A DNA stretch of 64,000 nt from Kiritimatiellia bacterium (GTDB taxonomy: Bacteria > Verrucomicrobiota > Kiritimatiellia > RFP12 > UBA1067). Numbering within the stretch: the stretch's first letter is position 1; every line of letters begins with the position of its first letter. The stretch lies in contig JAFQYM010000017.1 of the NCBI GenBank assembly GCA_017406465.1, forward strand, positions 110,257 through 174,256. Direction: 5' to 3'. This document shows, piece by piece, positions 23,824 to 32,295 of this stretch. Position numbers and translations under genes: made by a program. The notes below the pieces were generated by a model. The model saw only the letters and a program-made list of their open reading frames with translations. It had not been told where the DNA came from and searched no databases.

Positions 23824-25209
23824 ATGAAGAGAATACACGACATCTATCGCCCGCTGGAAGAGCGCAAAAGTGACTGGAACGAAGTCGAGAGGCCCCTTAC
23901 CGACGACGAACTCAAGGAACAGACCTCGCGCTGCATGAACTGCGGCCAACCCTTCTGCCATGCATACGGCTGCCCTCTCGGGAATCTTGTCCCCGACCAG
24001 AACCGCGCCGTGGCGCAGGGCGACTGGAAACGCGCCTACGATCTCCTTAGCCAAAACTCCGACTTCCCCGAATTCACCTCGCGCATCTGCCCAGCTCTGT
24101 GCGAGGCTTCTTGTGTACACCAGCTCGACGAAGAGTCCGTCATGGTGCGACAGTCGGAGAAGCGCATCATCGAAACCGCCTTCAATTACGGCTGGGTCGT
24201 GCCGCGCCCTCCTGCACAGGAAAACGGCAAGAAGGTGGCGATAATCGGCGCAGGCCCCGCCGGACTTTCCGCCGCGGTGACGCTTCGGCGCCGTGGTTGG
24301 GCGGTCACGGTATACGAAAGGCGCGCCAACATCGGCGGGCTTCTCCGCTACGGCATACCCTGCTTCAAGCTCGACAAGTCGCTTATCGAGCGCCGCCGTA
24401 AGATCCTTGAAGCGGAAGGCATCAAGTTCGTTACTGGCTGCGAAGTCGGAAAGGATATTTCCGCGGAATGGCTCGCAAGGGAAAACGACGCCGTTGTCGT
24501 CGCAATCGGAACTCCTGCGGCGCGCGACCTCAAGATTCCAGGGCGCGAACTTAAAGGAGTCCATCTCGCGCTTGAGCTGCTTGAAGGACAGAACCGCTTC
24601 CTCACCGACGAGATTCCCGCAGCGCCGATTTCCGCCAAGGGCAAGAAGGTGCTGGTAATTGGCGGCGGCGACACGAGCTCTGACTGCGTAGGCACGTCGA
24701 TACGCCAAGGCGCAAAGTCGGTGATGCAGATTGAGATCATGCCGAAGCCGCCGGACGAGCGCGACGCCTCTACCCCCTGGCCGCTCTGGCCTTACATGCT
24801 CCGCACAAGCTCCAGCCACAAGGAGGGATGCGAGAGGCGCTGGAACCTCAACTCTCTAAGATTTGTCGAGAACTCTGCGAACTCCGCATCTCCGCGTGAG
24901 ACAAAAACAGTTACTGGCGTCGAAGTTGAAACTGTCGAGTGGGAGTTCAGTCCAGAAGGCAGACCCGCAAACTTCCATTCTGTGCCTAACACGAAGGAAA
25001 TCATCGAAGCCGACCTCGTCTTCCTCGCGATGGGATTCACCGGCGTTCCAACCACAAACCCGATTGTCTCGCAGCTCGGGCTCCAGCAGACGCCGCGCAC
25101 CGCGCTCATATCGGATGCCGCAAAGAACATATACTGCGTCGGCGACTGCGCAAACGGCGCGTCGCTCGTCGTTCGCGCGCTCGCAAGCGGAAAGAAACTG
25201 CCACTCTGA
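23824..25209 (+). CDS. gltD: Glutamate synthase small subunit
   Basis: This NADPH- and FAD-binding subunit feeds electrons to GltB. The 461 residues show the N-terminal cysteine clusters CMNCGQPFCHAYGCPLGN and CPALCEASC for iron-sulfur binding, then the FAD site KVAIIGAGPAGLSAA, the NADPH site VLVIGGGDTSSD, and the C-terminal YCVGDCANGASLVVRA. About residues 349-360 (RFVENSANSASPRETK) read as a short repeat-derived insertion (24869-24900) before VTGVEVETVEW. The gltD-gltB order is the reverse of the enterobacterial gltBD. gltB starts 15 bp downstream. Confidence 0.96.
   Translation: MKRIHDIYRPLEERKSDWNEVERPLTDDELKEQTSRCMNCGQPFCHAYGCPLGNLVPDQNRAVAQGDWKRAYDLLSQNSDFPEFTSRICPALCEASCVHQLDEESVMVRQSEKRIIETAFNYGWVVPRPPAQENGKKVAIIGAGPAGLSAAVTLRRRGWAVTVYERRANIGGLLRYGIPCFKLDKSLIERRRKILEAEGIKFVTGCEVGKDISAEWLARENDAVVVAIGTPAARDLKIPGRELKGVHLALELLEGQNRFLTDEIPAAPISAKGKKVLVIGGGDTSSDCVGTSIRQGAKSVMQIEIMPKPPDERDASTPWPLWPYMLRTSSSHKEGCERRWNLNSLRFVENSANSASPRETKTVTGVEVETVEWEFSPEGRPANFHSVPNTKEIIEADLVFLAMGFTGVPTTNPIVSQLGLQQTPRTALISDAAKNIYCVGDCANGASLVVRALASGKKLPL
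24869..24900. repeat. Short family C-like repeat inside gltD
   Basis: The units AACTCTGCGAACTCCGCATC and TCCGCGTGAG resemble the arms in purF at 4965-5043. They are translated in frame in a GltD surface region. Confidence 0.5.
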
Positions 25210-25224
25210 AGGAATCAACCAGAC

Positions 25225-28200
25225 ATGAACCAGCAAAGCAAATACGGACAACTGGGCCTCTACAGGAGCGCATACGAACACGACGCATGCGGCGTCGGAA
25301 TGGTGGCCAACCTCTCTGGCGAGGCAAACCACGATATCGTCAAGAAAGGCATGACGATACTGAAGCGGCTTATGCACCGCGGCGCAACCGGCAACGATCC
25401 TGAGACTGGCGACGGCGCAGGGCTTCTTATGAGGATTCCTCATGGGTTCTTCAAGAAGGTGCTGAAGGATGTTTTTAACGCAGAGACGCAAAGGCGCAAA
25501 GAACGCAGAGATGACATTCTCTTCGGTATCGCAATGATATTTGGCGGGGATGGCGAGGAAGGAAAAATAGAAGAAATCGTAAAGAGTGAAGGATGTGAAG
25601 CCTTGGCTTGGCGCAACGTGCCGACCGATTCTTCGGCAATTGGCAAAGATGCCAGGAAAGTCATGCCAACAATACGGCAACTCTTCATCTCTGCGTCTCT
25701 GCGCCTCACCCCTGCTAGGGCATCCGCTTCGCGGACAGCCTCCGGCTGGGGGATACGCGTTAAAAACGACAAAGACTTCGAACGCCGTCTTTATATCATT
25801 CGCCGCGAAATTGAGAAAGCGACGAAGGACACATACGTCTGCTCCTGCTCTTCGCGCACAATTGTCTACAAGGGACTGCTCCTCGCGACGCAGATAGAGA
25901 AGTTCTATCCAGATCTCTCCGACCCGGATTTCATCTCTCCGTTCGCAATCGTCCACCAGCGCTATTCCACGAACACGTTCCCCACCTGGGAACTCGCGCA
26001 CCCCTTCCGCGCCATCGCGCACAACGGCGAAATCAACGCGATCAAAGGCAACCTCACCGCTCTCGCGGCACGCGAGGCGTCGCTCGAGTCTCCGACTTTC
26101 GGCGACGATCTCAAGAAGATCCTTCCCATTGTCCACGGCGGGCAGTCCGACTCCGCGTCCTTGGACAACATCTTCGAGCTCCTTGTCGCGGCAGGGCGAG
26201 ACGCGCCGCACGCGATGATGATGCTCATTCCACAGGCATGGGGCGCAAAATACCATATGGGCCATGACGTCCGCGCGTTCTACGAATACCACTCCGCGCT
26301 GATGGAGCCGTGGGACGGTCCGGCAGCAGTCGCATTCACCGACGGACTCGGACTCGGCGCGACACTGGACCGCAACGGCCTGAGACCCGCAAGGTGGACG
26401 CTCACGAAAGACGGGCTCTTCGTCCTCGCGTCCGAAACCGGCGTTCTCGACATCGCGCCAGGCGATGTCGAGCGCCACGGACGGCTGAAACCGGGCGCGA
26501 TACTCTGGCTTGACCTCGAAAAGCACCGCCTCATGGAAGACGCCGAGATCAAGAACTTCTACGCGCGGCGCCGCCCCTACCGCCGGTGGGTAAAGGAAAA
26601 CCAGATTCCGGTTACAGGGCTCTTTACCGAGATTGTCCCTTCTAAGCCGGACGAAGGAGACGAGACTGCTGCCGCTCGGCGGCAGAGATTCGGCTGGTCG
26701 CTTGAGGACGTCGAACTCATACTGCGTCCTATGGCCGAGACTGGTCACGAGCCAGTCGGCGCGATGGGCAACGACGCAGCGCTCGCGTGTCTAAGGGGCG
26801 TTGGGAACGGGCACTTCAAGATGTTCGACTGCTTCCACCAGCTTTTCGCGCAGGTGACGAACCCGCCGATCGATCCGATCCGCGAAGAGCTCGTCATGTC
26901 GATCATGACCTACATCGGCAACGAAGGCAACATCCTCGCAGAGACGCCCGGACACGCGCGGCTCGTAAAGATGACCCGCCCAGTCCTGACCGACGACGAG
27001 CTGAAGAGGATGCGCAACATCCCCGACTTCCCAGCAAAGACGCTTTCGATGATTGTCGGGAAACGGGGAACGGGGAACGGGGAACGGGGATGGCTCAAGG
27101 ACGCGTTAGACGCACTCGCGGCCGATGCGCTCGCAGCCGTAAAGGAAGGCGCAAAGATAATAATCCTTTCGGACAGGAGAAATGTTTCTTTGACAGGATT
27201 AACAGGATTGACAAGATTAGAAAATAATCCTGTTAATCTTGTAAATCCTGTCAAAACGATTCCCTCCCTTCTTGCGGTTGCCGCGGTGAACAAGGCGCTT
27301 GTCGATGCGGGCGCAAGACCCTCCGTTGGCATAGTCGTCGAGTCAGGCGAAGTGCGCGAAGTTCACCACTTCGCAGTTCTCCTCGGGTTCGGCGCGACAG
27401 CCGTGAATCCATATCTCGCACTTGCGACCGTCACGGAAATCGGCAAGGACGATACGGTCAAGGCGGCGGCGAACTATGTCACCGCCGTATGCAAGGGGCT
27501 AATGAAGATAATGTCCAAGATGGGCATTTCGACCTTGAGGTCCTATCGCTCGGCTCGCATCTTCGAGGCGGTCGGTCTTGGGCCAAAGATCATGTCCAAG
27601 TATTTCGACGGCGTCACCTCGCCCGTCGGCGGATTAGAACTTGAAGACATCGAGGAAATCTTGACAGGATTTACAAGATTAACAGGATTAAACAATACAA
27701 CCAATCCTGTCAATCCTGTTAATCCTGACCAAAACTCACTCTCTCCTGGCGGGGAGTATCGCACTAGGAATGGCGGAGAGGAGCATCTCTGGACGCCGCA
27801 GCGGCTCGTCGACTTCCGCGAGTCCGTGCGGCACGGCGACTACGCGCGCTTCAAACGCTATACCGACGGCATCGACCAGAACAGCCATGTGACGCTGCGT
27901 TCTCAGTTGGAGTTCAAAGTTGGAGTCGGAGAAAGGAACGATTCCACTCTCGAACTCCAACTCAAAACTCGAACTATACAGGGAACAAATGATGTCGAGC
28001 CGGCAGACTCAATCGTGAAGCACTTCGTGGGCGGGGCGATGTCGCTCGGCTCGCTCTCGCCCGAAGCGCACGAGACGATCGCCCTCGCCTTGAACGGACT
28101 CGGCACGATGTCAAACTCCGGCGAAGGCGGAGAGAATCCAGAGCGCTTCGGCACCGAGAAGAACAGCGCCATCAAGCAAGTCGCTTCGGGACGCTTCGGC

Positions 28201-29853
28201 GTAACTATCGAGTACCTGCGTTCTGCGAAAGACTTGCAAATCAAACTCGCCCAGGGCGCAAAGCCGGGCGAAGGCGGCCAGCTTCCCGCACACAAGGTGG
28301 ACGAGTTCGTCGCCCGCCTGAGGCACGCGAAGCCGGGAACGACCCTCATCTCGCCGCCGCCTCACCACGACATCTACTCGATTGAGGATCTCGCGCAGCT
28401 CATCTACGACCTCAAATGTGCGAACCCCGAGGCGCGAGTCTCGGTAAAGCTCGTCTCCGAGGCGGGCGTCGGCACGATTGCCGCAGGCGTCGCAAAGGCG
28501 CACGCAGACGTAGTCGTCATATCCGGCTTCGACGGCGGAACGGGCGCCGCGCCCCTCACCTCGATGAAGCACGCGGGGCTCCCCTGGGAAGTCGGCCTCG
28601 CGGAAGCGCACCAGACACTCGTCAAAAACAACCTGCGTCACCGCGTGAAACTGCAAGTCGACGGACAGCTGCGAACCGGACGCGACATCGTAATCGCCGC
28701 GATGCTCGGCGCTGACGAATTCGCGTTCGGCACCTCGATGCTCGTATCGCTCGGATGCGTCCAGTGCCGCAACTGCAACTTGAACTGCTGTCCCGTCGGA
28801 ATCGCGACGCAAAAGAAAGAACTTCGCTGCAAGTTCGCCGGAAAGCCAGAACATCTCCAGCGCTACTTCCGCTTCCTCGCCGAGGAAGTGCGCGAACACC
28901 TCGCCGCGCTGGGGCTCAAGTCGCTCGCCGAGGCGCGCGGCCGCGCCGATCTTCTCAAGGCGAAGGACGGCAAGTTAGATTTTGCGGAGATGCTGGCAAC
29001 CACGGAATCCACCGAACACACGGAACATGAAGACATTCCGTGCGATTCCGAATTTTCCGTGGTTAAACAGAACTACGACTTCCGCGAGCTTATACCGGCA
29101 GTGGAGAAAGGCGAGACAGAGATCAGCCGCAGCATCTCCAACTGCGACCGCTCGGTAGGCGCCGCCCTCTCGGGCTGGCTGGTGGACAAGAGGGAAACGG
29201 GGAACAGGAAACAGGGAACGGGGAATAGCACTGATGGTCGAATTGCGTTCGACCTAAACGTCAACTTCAACGGCGTCGCAGGTCAGTCGTTCGGCGCGTT
29301 CCTCGCACGCGGCGTCACCTTCAACCTCGTTGGTGAGGCAAATGACTACATCGGCAAGGGAATCTCCGGCGGCATCATCACGATCAAGCCGCCCAAGTCA
29401 GACATCGCTCCCGAAAGAAACGTCATCGCAGGCAACGTCATCGCCTACGGCGGCACCTCGGGCGCGATCTTCCTGAACGGCCAGGCAGGAGAACGCTTCG
29501 GCATCCGCAACTCCGGCGTAACGCTCGTCGCTGAAGGGATCGGAGACCACGGCTGCGAATACATGACCGGCGGCAAGGTGCTTGTGCTGGGATCGACGGG
29601 CGTCAACTTCGGTGCCGGCATGACCGGCGGCGTCGCATACGTCATCGACGAGGCGGGCGACTTCGACCTCAAGTGCAATCTCGACTCCATTGACCTCGCC
29701 GGCATAGCGGAAAACTCCGACGACGAGCAGGAGTTGCTCGCGCTCATCCGCGAACACGCAGAGCGCACTGGCTCGCCGCTCGCCACTCGCATCCTCGCCG
29801 ACTGGCCGACCTACCGTCCGAAGTTCGTCAAAGTCATACCGACAAAGGAATAG
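25225..29853 (+). CDS. gltB: Glutamate synthase large subunit with about eight in-frame insertions
   Basis: It makes two glutamates from glutamine and 2-oxoglutarate. The 1,542 residues include the candidate N-terminal nucleophile in HDACGVGMVA (Cys22, after a propeptide), HQRYSTNTFPTWELAHPFR, the FMN domain (PGEGGQLPAHKV, SVKLVSEAGVGTIAAGVAKA), the 3Fe-4S cysteines in CRNCNLNCCPVGIAT, and the C-terminal GXGXG helix domain. Foreign loops lie at about 82-98, 154-182, 611-624, 656-676, 813-855, 893-918, 1258-1281 and 1321-1335, each on a repeat. Conserved sequence resumes after each, so the protein is probably active. Confidence 0.95.
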   Translation: MNQQSKYGQLGLYRSAYEHDACGVGMVANLSGEANHDIVKKGMTILKRLMHRGATGNDPETGDGAGLLMRIPHGFFKKVLKDVFNAETQRRKERRDDILFGIAMIFGGDGEEGKIEEIVKSEGCEALAWRNVPTDSSAIGKDARKVMPTIRQLFISASLRLTPARASASRTASGWGIRVKNDKDFERRLYIIRREIEKATKDTYVCSCSSRTIVYKGLLLATQIEKFYPDLSDPDFISPFAIVHQRYSTNTFPTWELAHPFRAIAHNGEINAIKGNLTALAAREASLESPTFGDDLKKILPIVHGGQSDSASLDNIFELLVAAGRDAPHAMMMLIPQAWGAKYHMGHDVRAFYEYHSALMEPWDGPAAVAFTDGLGLGATLDRNGLRPARWTLTKDGLFVLASETGVLDIAPGDVERHGRLKPGAILWLDLEKHRLMEDAEIKNFYARRRPYRRWVKENQIPVTGLFTEIVPSKPDEGDETAAARRQRFGWSLEDVELILRPMAETGHEPVGAMGNDAALACLRGVGNGHFKMFDCFHQLFAQVTNPPIDPIREELVMSIMTYIGNEGNILAETPGHARLVKMTRPVLTDDELKRMRNIPDFPAKTLSMIVGKRGTGNGERGWLKDALDALAADALAAVKEGAKIIILSDRRNVSLTGLTGLTRLENNPVNLVNPVKTIPSLLAVAAVNKALVDAGARPSVGIVVESGEVREVHHFAVLLGFGATAVNPYLALATVTEIGKDDTVKAAANYVTAVCKGLMKIMSKMGISTLRSYRSARIFEAVGLGPKIMSKYFDGVTSPVGGLELEDIEEILTGFTRLTGLNNTTNPVNPVNPDQNSLSPGGEYRTRNGGEEHLWTPQRLVDFRESVRHGDYARFKRYTDGIDQNSHVTLRSQLEFKVGVGERNDSTLELQLKTRTIQGTNDVEPADSIVKHFVGGAMSLGSLSPEAHETIALALNGLGTMSNSGEGGENPERFGTEKNSAIKQVASGRFGVTIEYLRSAKDLQIKLAQGAKPGEGGQLPAHKVDEFVARLRHAKPGTTLISPPPHHDIYSIEDLAQLIYDLKCANPEARVSVKLVSEAGVGTIAAGVAKAHADVVVISGFDGGTGAAPLTSMKHAGLPWEVGLAEAHQTLVKNNLRHRVKLQVDGQLRTGRDIVIAAMLGADEFAFGTSMLVSLGCVQCRNCNLNCCPVGIATQKKELRCKFAGKPEHLQRYFRFLAEEVREHLAALGLKSLAEARGRADLLKAKDGKLDFAEMLATTESTEHTEHEDIPCDSEFSVVKQNYDFRELIPAVEKGETEISRSISNCDRSVGAALSGWLVDKRETGNRKQGTGNSTDGRIAFDLNVNFNGVAGQSFGAFLARGVTFNLVGEANDYIGKGISGGIITIKPPKSDIAPERNVIAGNVIAYGGTSGAIFLNGQAGERFGIRNSGVTLVAEGIGDHGCEYMTGGKVLVLGSTGVNFGAGMTGGVAYVIDEAGDFDLKCNLDSIDLAGIAENSDDEQELLALIREHAERTGSPLATRILADWPTYRPKFVKVIPTKE
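25469..25517. repeat. Family C repeat arm inside gltB
   Basis: TTTTTAACGCAGAGACGCAA.. is followed by AAAGAACGCAGAG units and encodes [14 protein letters not shown] partner element in inverted orientation lies at 25685-25770; the 170 bp between them encode normal GltB sequence. Confidence 0.75.
25685..25770. repeat. Composite repeat inside gltB
   Basis: TCTCTGCGTCTCTGCGCCTC at one end and CGCGTTAAAAAC at the other bracket three small hairpins: CCCTGCTAGGG, TCCGCTTCGCGGA and AGCCTCCGGCT. It is translated as SASLRLTPARASASRTASG..IRVKND. Confidence 0.7.
27055..27095. repeat. ACGGGGA tandem repeat inside gltB
   Basis: Four ACGGGGA/ACGGGGAAC units encode KRGTGNGERGW. A related element lies at 29187-29227. 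Confidence 0.7.
27192..27252. repeat. Palindromic repeat family A inside gltB
   Basis: GACAGGATTAACAGGATTGA pairs with the arm ending AAATCCTGTC. It encodes LTGLTGLTRLENNPVNLVNP in the same frame as the other translated family A copies. Confidence 0.9.
27663..27728. repeat. Palindromic repeat family A inside gltB, second copy
   Basis: GACAGGATTTACAAGATTAA pairs with CAATCCTGTTAATCCTG. It encodes LTGFTRLTGLNNTTNPVNPV. Confidence 0.9.
27902..27977. repeat. Family D repeat inside gltB
   Basis: AGTTGGAGTTCAAAGTTGGA pairs with TCGAACTCCAACTCAAAACT. It encodes QLEFKVGVG..STLELQLKTR. Confidence 0.8.
28998..29065. repeat. CCACGGAA-type palindrome inside gltB
   Basis: AACCACGGAATCCACCGAAC is mirrored by GATTCCGAATTTTCCGTGGT. 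It encodes TTESTEHTEHEDIPCDSEFS. No other copy was seen in the window. Confidence 0.75.
29187..29227. repeat. ACGGGGAAC tandem repeat inside gltB, second copy
   Basis: Units of the type GGGGAACAGGAAACAGGGAA encode KRETGNRKQGTGN just before the C-terminal domain. Confidence 0.65.
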
Positions 29854-29887
29854 ACCGCAACTCCAACCGCGACAATACCGCCGCTGG

Positions 29888-29913
29888 AGCCGCGGGGACT
29901 GGCCCCACTGGCT
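29888..29913. terminator. Weak hairpin between convergent gltB and phosphoesterase genes
   Basis: AGCC-GGGG-N5-CCCC-GGCT with small internal loops, in the 65-bp gap between converging genes. No U-tract; low confidence. Confidence 0.3.
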
Positions 29914-29918
29914 TCCAA

Positions 29919-31322
29919 CTACATGTCTATGCGCCGTGGCGCGTAGTCAAACTCACCGGCGATGCAATTCTTGAGAACGTCGTGGACTCGGACGTGCAAC
30001 CTCCCACCTCCAACAAATCCTTCGACAACAGTGGGGAAGTGGCTTTCATCCTTCACCTGGACGCGCTCGCCGTTGACGACCCGACCGGTAACGCCGAGTT
30101 CCGGACCGCCGCCAACTATATGTGCCCAGCTGCGCCCTGCCATCGGCTCGTCATAGCGATAACGATGCTGGTGAGCAGTGATGACAAGCTGGCAACCGGC
30201 TTTCTCGAGCAACGGCCCCCAAAGATTCGCACAGGTGCGCTGCCAAGCCGCATAGTCGGTTGAGTAACGCCCACCGCCATCCTTGTCGCAGTCGCCAGGA
30301 TTCGCGTCTGGGCGTGCGTCATATAGTGGGATATGGCAAAACGCGACAAGATAGGGCGCCGACTGTATATCGGGACGCGCAAGTGCATCCTCGAGCCACA
30401 CACGCTGCGCGACACGGTAGGGCTCCATGTTGAAAAGACCCGCAAACACGTCACGCGAATCGAGCTTGTCCTCGCCCGTGTCGAGACCAATCATCGCTAT
30501 TTCACCGCAGCGCACGGCGAAGTTGCGGCCAAGATCCCAGTCGCGCGACAGGCGCTCCTCCGGCTGGCGGAACATCATCGCCCGCTCTATGCGCCGCGAG
30601 GCGAGCCCACGACAGTCATGGTTCCCCGGCAGAAACATGTACGGCTGGCAGGCAGCATAGTCTACACGAGCTATTTTGGGAACGTAGAAGATCGGCAGAA
30701 GAGACTCTATTGTCTCCTGCGTATTGCAGGCATCGCCATTCCAGACGACACACGATGGCTTCAACTCGGCGATTTTGTCAATCGCCATCCCGAACGGCGC
30801 CATCTGAGCGTGCGTGTCGTTTATGACGCAAAAACTCGACCGCGCGCCGGCACCGAGCGTTTGGAACGAGTAGACCCGCGCATCTTCCTCGTGGCCGACG
30901 ATCTTCATCGCGTACCCGTTCTTGTATTCGATTCGGTCCGCGCCGATGCGATAGTAGTACGTAGTCGCCGGCTTGAGCCCCGTCAGCCTGACGAGCATGA
31001 CCTTGTCGTTCATGTCAGTCACACGGTAGCCGCCACATTTCACGCGCCGCGCCCCGGCGAGGTCGGGAGATTCCGAGACGTCGACATAGCCGTTGGCCAT
31101 GTCAGATACGGCAAACCCGACGCCCATCGACGTCTCTGCTGCATTCTGAAGGACAGGCGGCGAAAGGATCAATGCACGCTTCGGAACTTCTCCATCCGCA
31201 GGCACTTCTGCAACATCAGGCACTTCTGTAACCTCAGGCTTCAGAGCCGGCATCTTGTCAGATGCGCAGCCAGCAGCAAGCGCTCCTCCAGCAAGTATGA
31301 ATTCCCTTCTATCGATTTCCAT
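29919..31322 (-). CDS. Tat-exported lipoprotein metallophosphoesterase
   Basis: 467 residues from the chosen start (MEIDRREFILAGGALAAGC), which has AAGGAGG 6 nt upstream. RREFIL and the lipobox LAAGC (Cys about 19) indicate a Tat lipoprotein. A low-complexity linker (EVTEVPDVAEVPADGEVP) comes from a tandem CACTTCTGCAACATCAGG-like repeat. A fibronectin-type domain (LTGLKPATTYYYRIG) precedes the calcineurin-like fold, with NDTHAQ, WNGDACN, LPGNHDCR and ITAHQHRY supplying the two-metal ligands, like purple acid phosphatase-type enzymes. The substrate is unknown. Confidence 0.85.
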   Translation of the reverse strand: MEIDRREFILAGGALAAGCASDKMPALKPEVTEVPDVAEVPADGEVPKRALILSPPVLQNAAETSMGVGFAVSDMANGYVDVSESPDLAGARRVKCGGYRVTDMNDKVMLVRLTGLKPATTYYYRIGADRIEYKNGYAMKIVGHEEDARVYSFQTLGAGARSSFCVINDTHAQMAPFGMAIDKIAELKPSCVVWNGDACNTQETIESLLPIFYVPKIARVDYAACQPYMFLPGNHDCRGLASRRIERAMMFRQPEERLSRDWDLGRNFAVRCGEIAMIGLDTGEDKLDSRDVFAGLFNMEPYRVAQRVWLEDALARPDIQSAPYLVAFCHIPLYDARPDANPGDCDKDGGGRYSTDYAAWQRTCANLWGPLLEKAGCQLVITAHQHRYRYDEPMAGRSWAHIVGGGPELGVTGRVVNGERVQVKDESHFPTVVEGFVGGGRLHVRVHDVLKNCIAGEFDYAPRRIDM

Positions 31323-31426
31323 GTTTTCCTCCTTATGCACACATCATTCAAGATAGATTTTATGCTCATGTTATAAAACCGTGCCGATGTGTCAATGGCA
31401 TTGCGTGATTTTAACGACGAGAGATG

Positions 31427-32245
31427 CTATCTATCGAGAAGAATCCGCATCGAGCCGATGCGGGCGGCCATGTTCGCAATGGACATGTCACCGCCCTCCA
31501 CAACAAGGGCGTCTCCAGCGGCGCCGTGAATCCACACCGACGCCGCCGCGGGAAGGAAGGCGTCGCCTCCGAGATACGCCCACCTCGCAGCGACAACGCC
31601 GGAAAGAAGGTCGCCCATCCCGCCAAGCGCCATAAAGGGATTGCCGGTCGAATTCTCGCACACCTTCTCGCCATCCGGCGAAACAACAAGCGTACCAGGG
31701 CCTTTCAGAACAACGGTAGCGCGATAACGCCTTGCAATCTCCTTCGCGGCGGAACGCCTGTCGCGAGAAACATCGGCAGCAACAACGCCCAGCAGCCGTG
31801 CCGCCTCCCCCTCGTGCGGCGTCAAGACGATCATCGCGTCACCGTCGCGACTCCCGGACTTGCATGCTGCGGCAAGGTGCGTCAGCGCATCGGCATCGAC
31901 TACGAGCCGCTCTTCCTTGGAAAGAAGCTCGCGCACAAGAGCAGCAGCTTCCTCGTCAAGCCCAAGCCCCGGCCCGACGACAGTCACGTCGGAAAGCGGA
32001 ATGTCGCCGCCAAGGTCGGACACCGTCGCCTCGGGCAGCAGCGCCCCTGCGGCGAAACGCGACTCCTCGGGCACTACGAGACGGACGAGCCCCGCGCCAG
32101 CGGCACGCGCGCCAAGCCCTGCTATCACCGGCGCGTGCGGGAAGCCGTGCGAGCCGCCGACGACCGTAACGGTGCCGACGGAACGCTTGTGCGCGTTACG
32201 CGGACGCGGACGAAAGCCATCTGCTATCTCCTTGGGCATCTCCAT
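31427..32245 (-). CDS. nnrD: ADP-dependent NAD(P)H-hydrate dehydratase
   Basis: It repairs hydrated NAD(P)H using ADP. About 272 residues: VTVVGGSHGFPHAPVIAG, GPGLGLDEEA, VVDADALT, LTPHEGEAARLL, VVLKGPGTLV and the C-terminal GNPFMALGGMGDLLSGV are all YjeF C-terminal (carbohydrate kinase-like) marks. The epimerase domain often fused in front is absent. The start is MEMPKEIADGF, or the ATG two codons later. The -10 TGCTATAAT ends 10 nt before the ATG, so the message is nearly leaderless. Confidence 0.93.
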   Translation of the reverse strand: MEMPKEIADGFRPRPRNAHKRSVGTVTVVGGSHGFPHAPVIAGLGARAAGAGLVRLVVPEESRFAAGALLPEATVSDLGGDIPLSDVTVVGPGLGLDEEAAALVRELLSKEERLVVDADALTHLAAACKSGSRDGDAMIVLTPHEGEAARLLGVVAADVSRDRRSAAKEIARRYRATVVLKGPGTLVVSPDGEKVCENSTGNPFMALGGMGDLLSGVVAARWAYLGGDAFLPAAASVWIHGAAGDALVVEGGDMSIANMAARIGSMRILLDR

Positions 32246-32254
32246 GTGAAAGTG

Positions 32255-32263
32255 ATTATAGCA
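32255..32263 (-). promoter_or_regulatory. Extended -10 promoter of nnrD
   Basis: Minus-strand TGCTATAAT; the last T lies 10 nt before the A of the ATG. Confidence 0.65.
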
Positions 32264-32295
32264 AAAACGCGTCCGCGACAAAAGTGCCTGCTATG

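Noticed and set aside
24856..26748. 630-codon minus-strand frame opposite gltD-gltB
   Set aside because: Antisense shadow of conserved glutamate synthase sequence; no family features.
27055..29227. Short tandem repeats in gltB as a possible CRISPR
   Set aside because: Units are 7-10 bp, adjacent, translated and without spacers.
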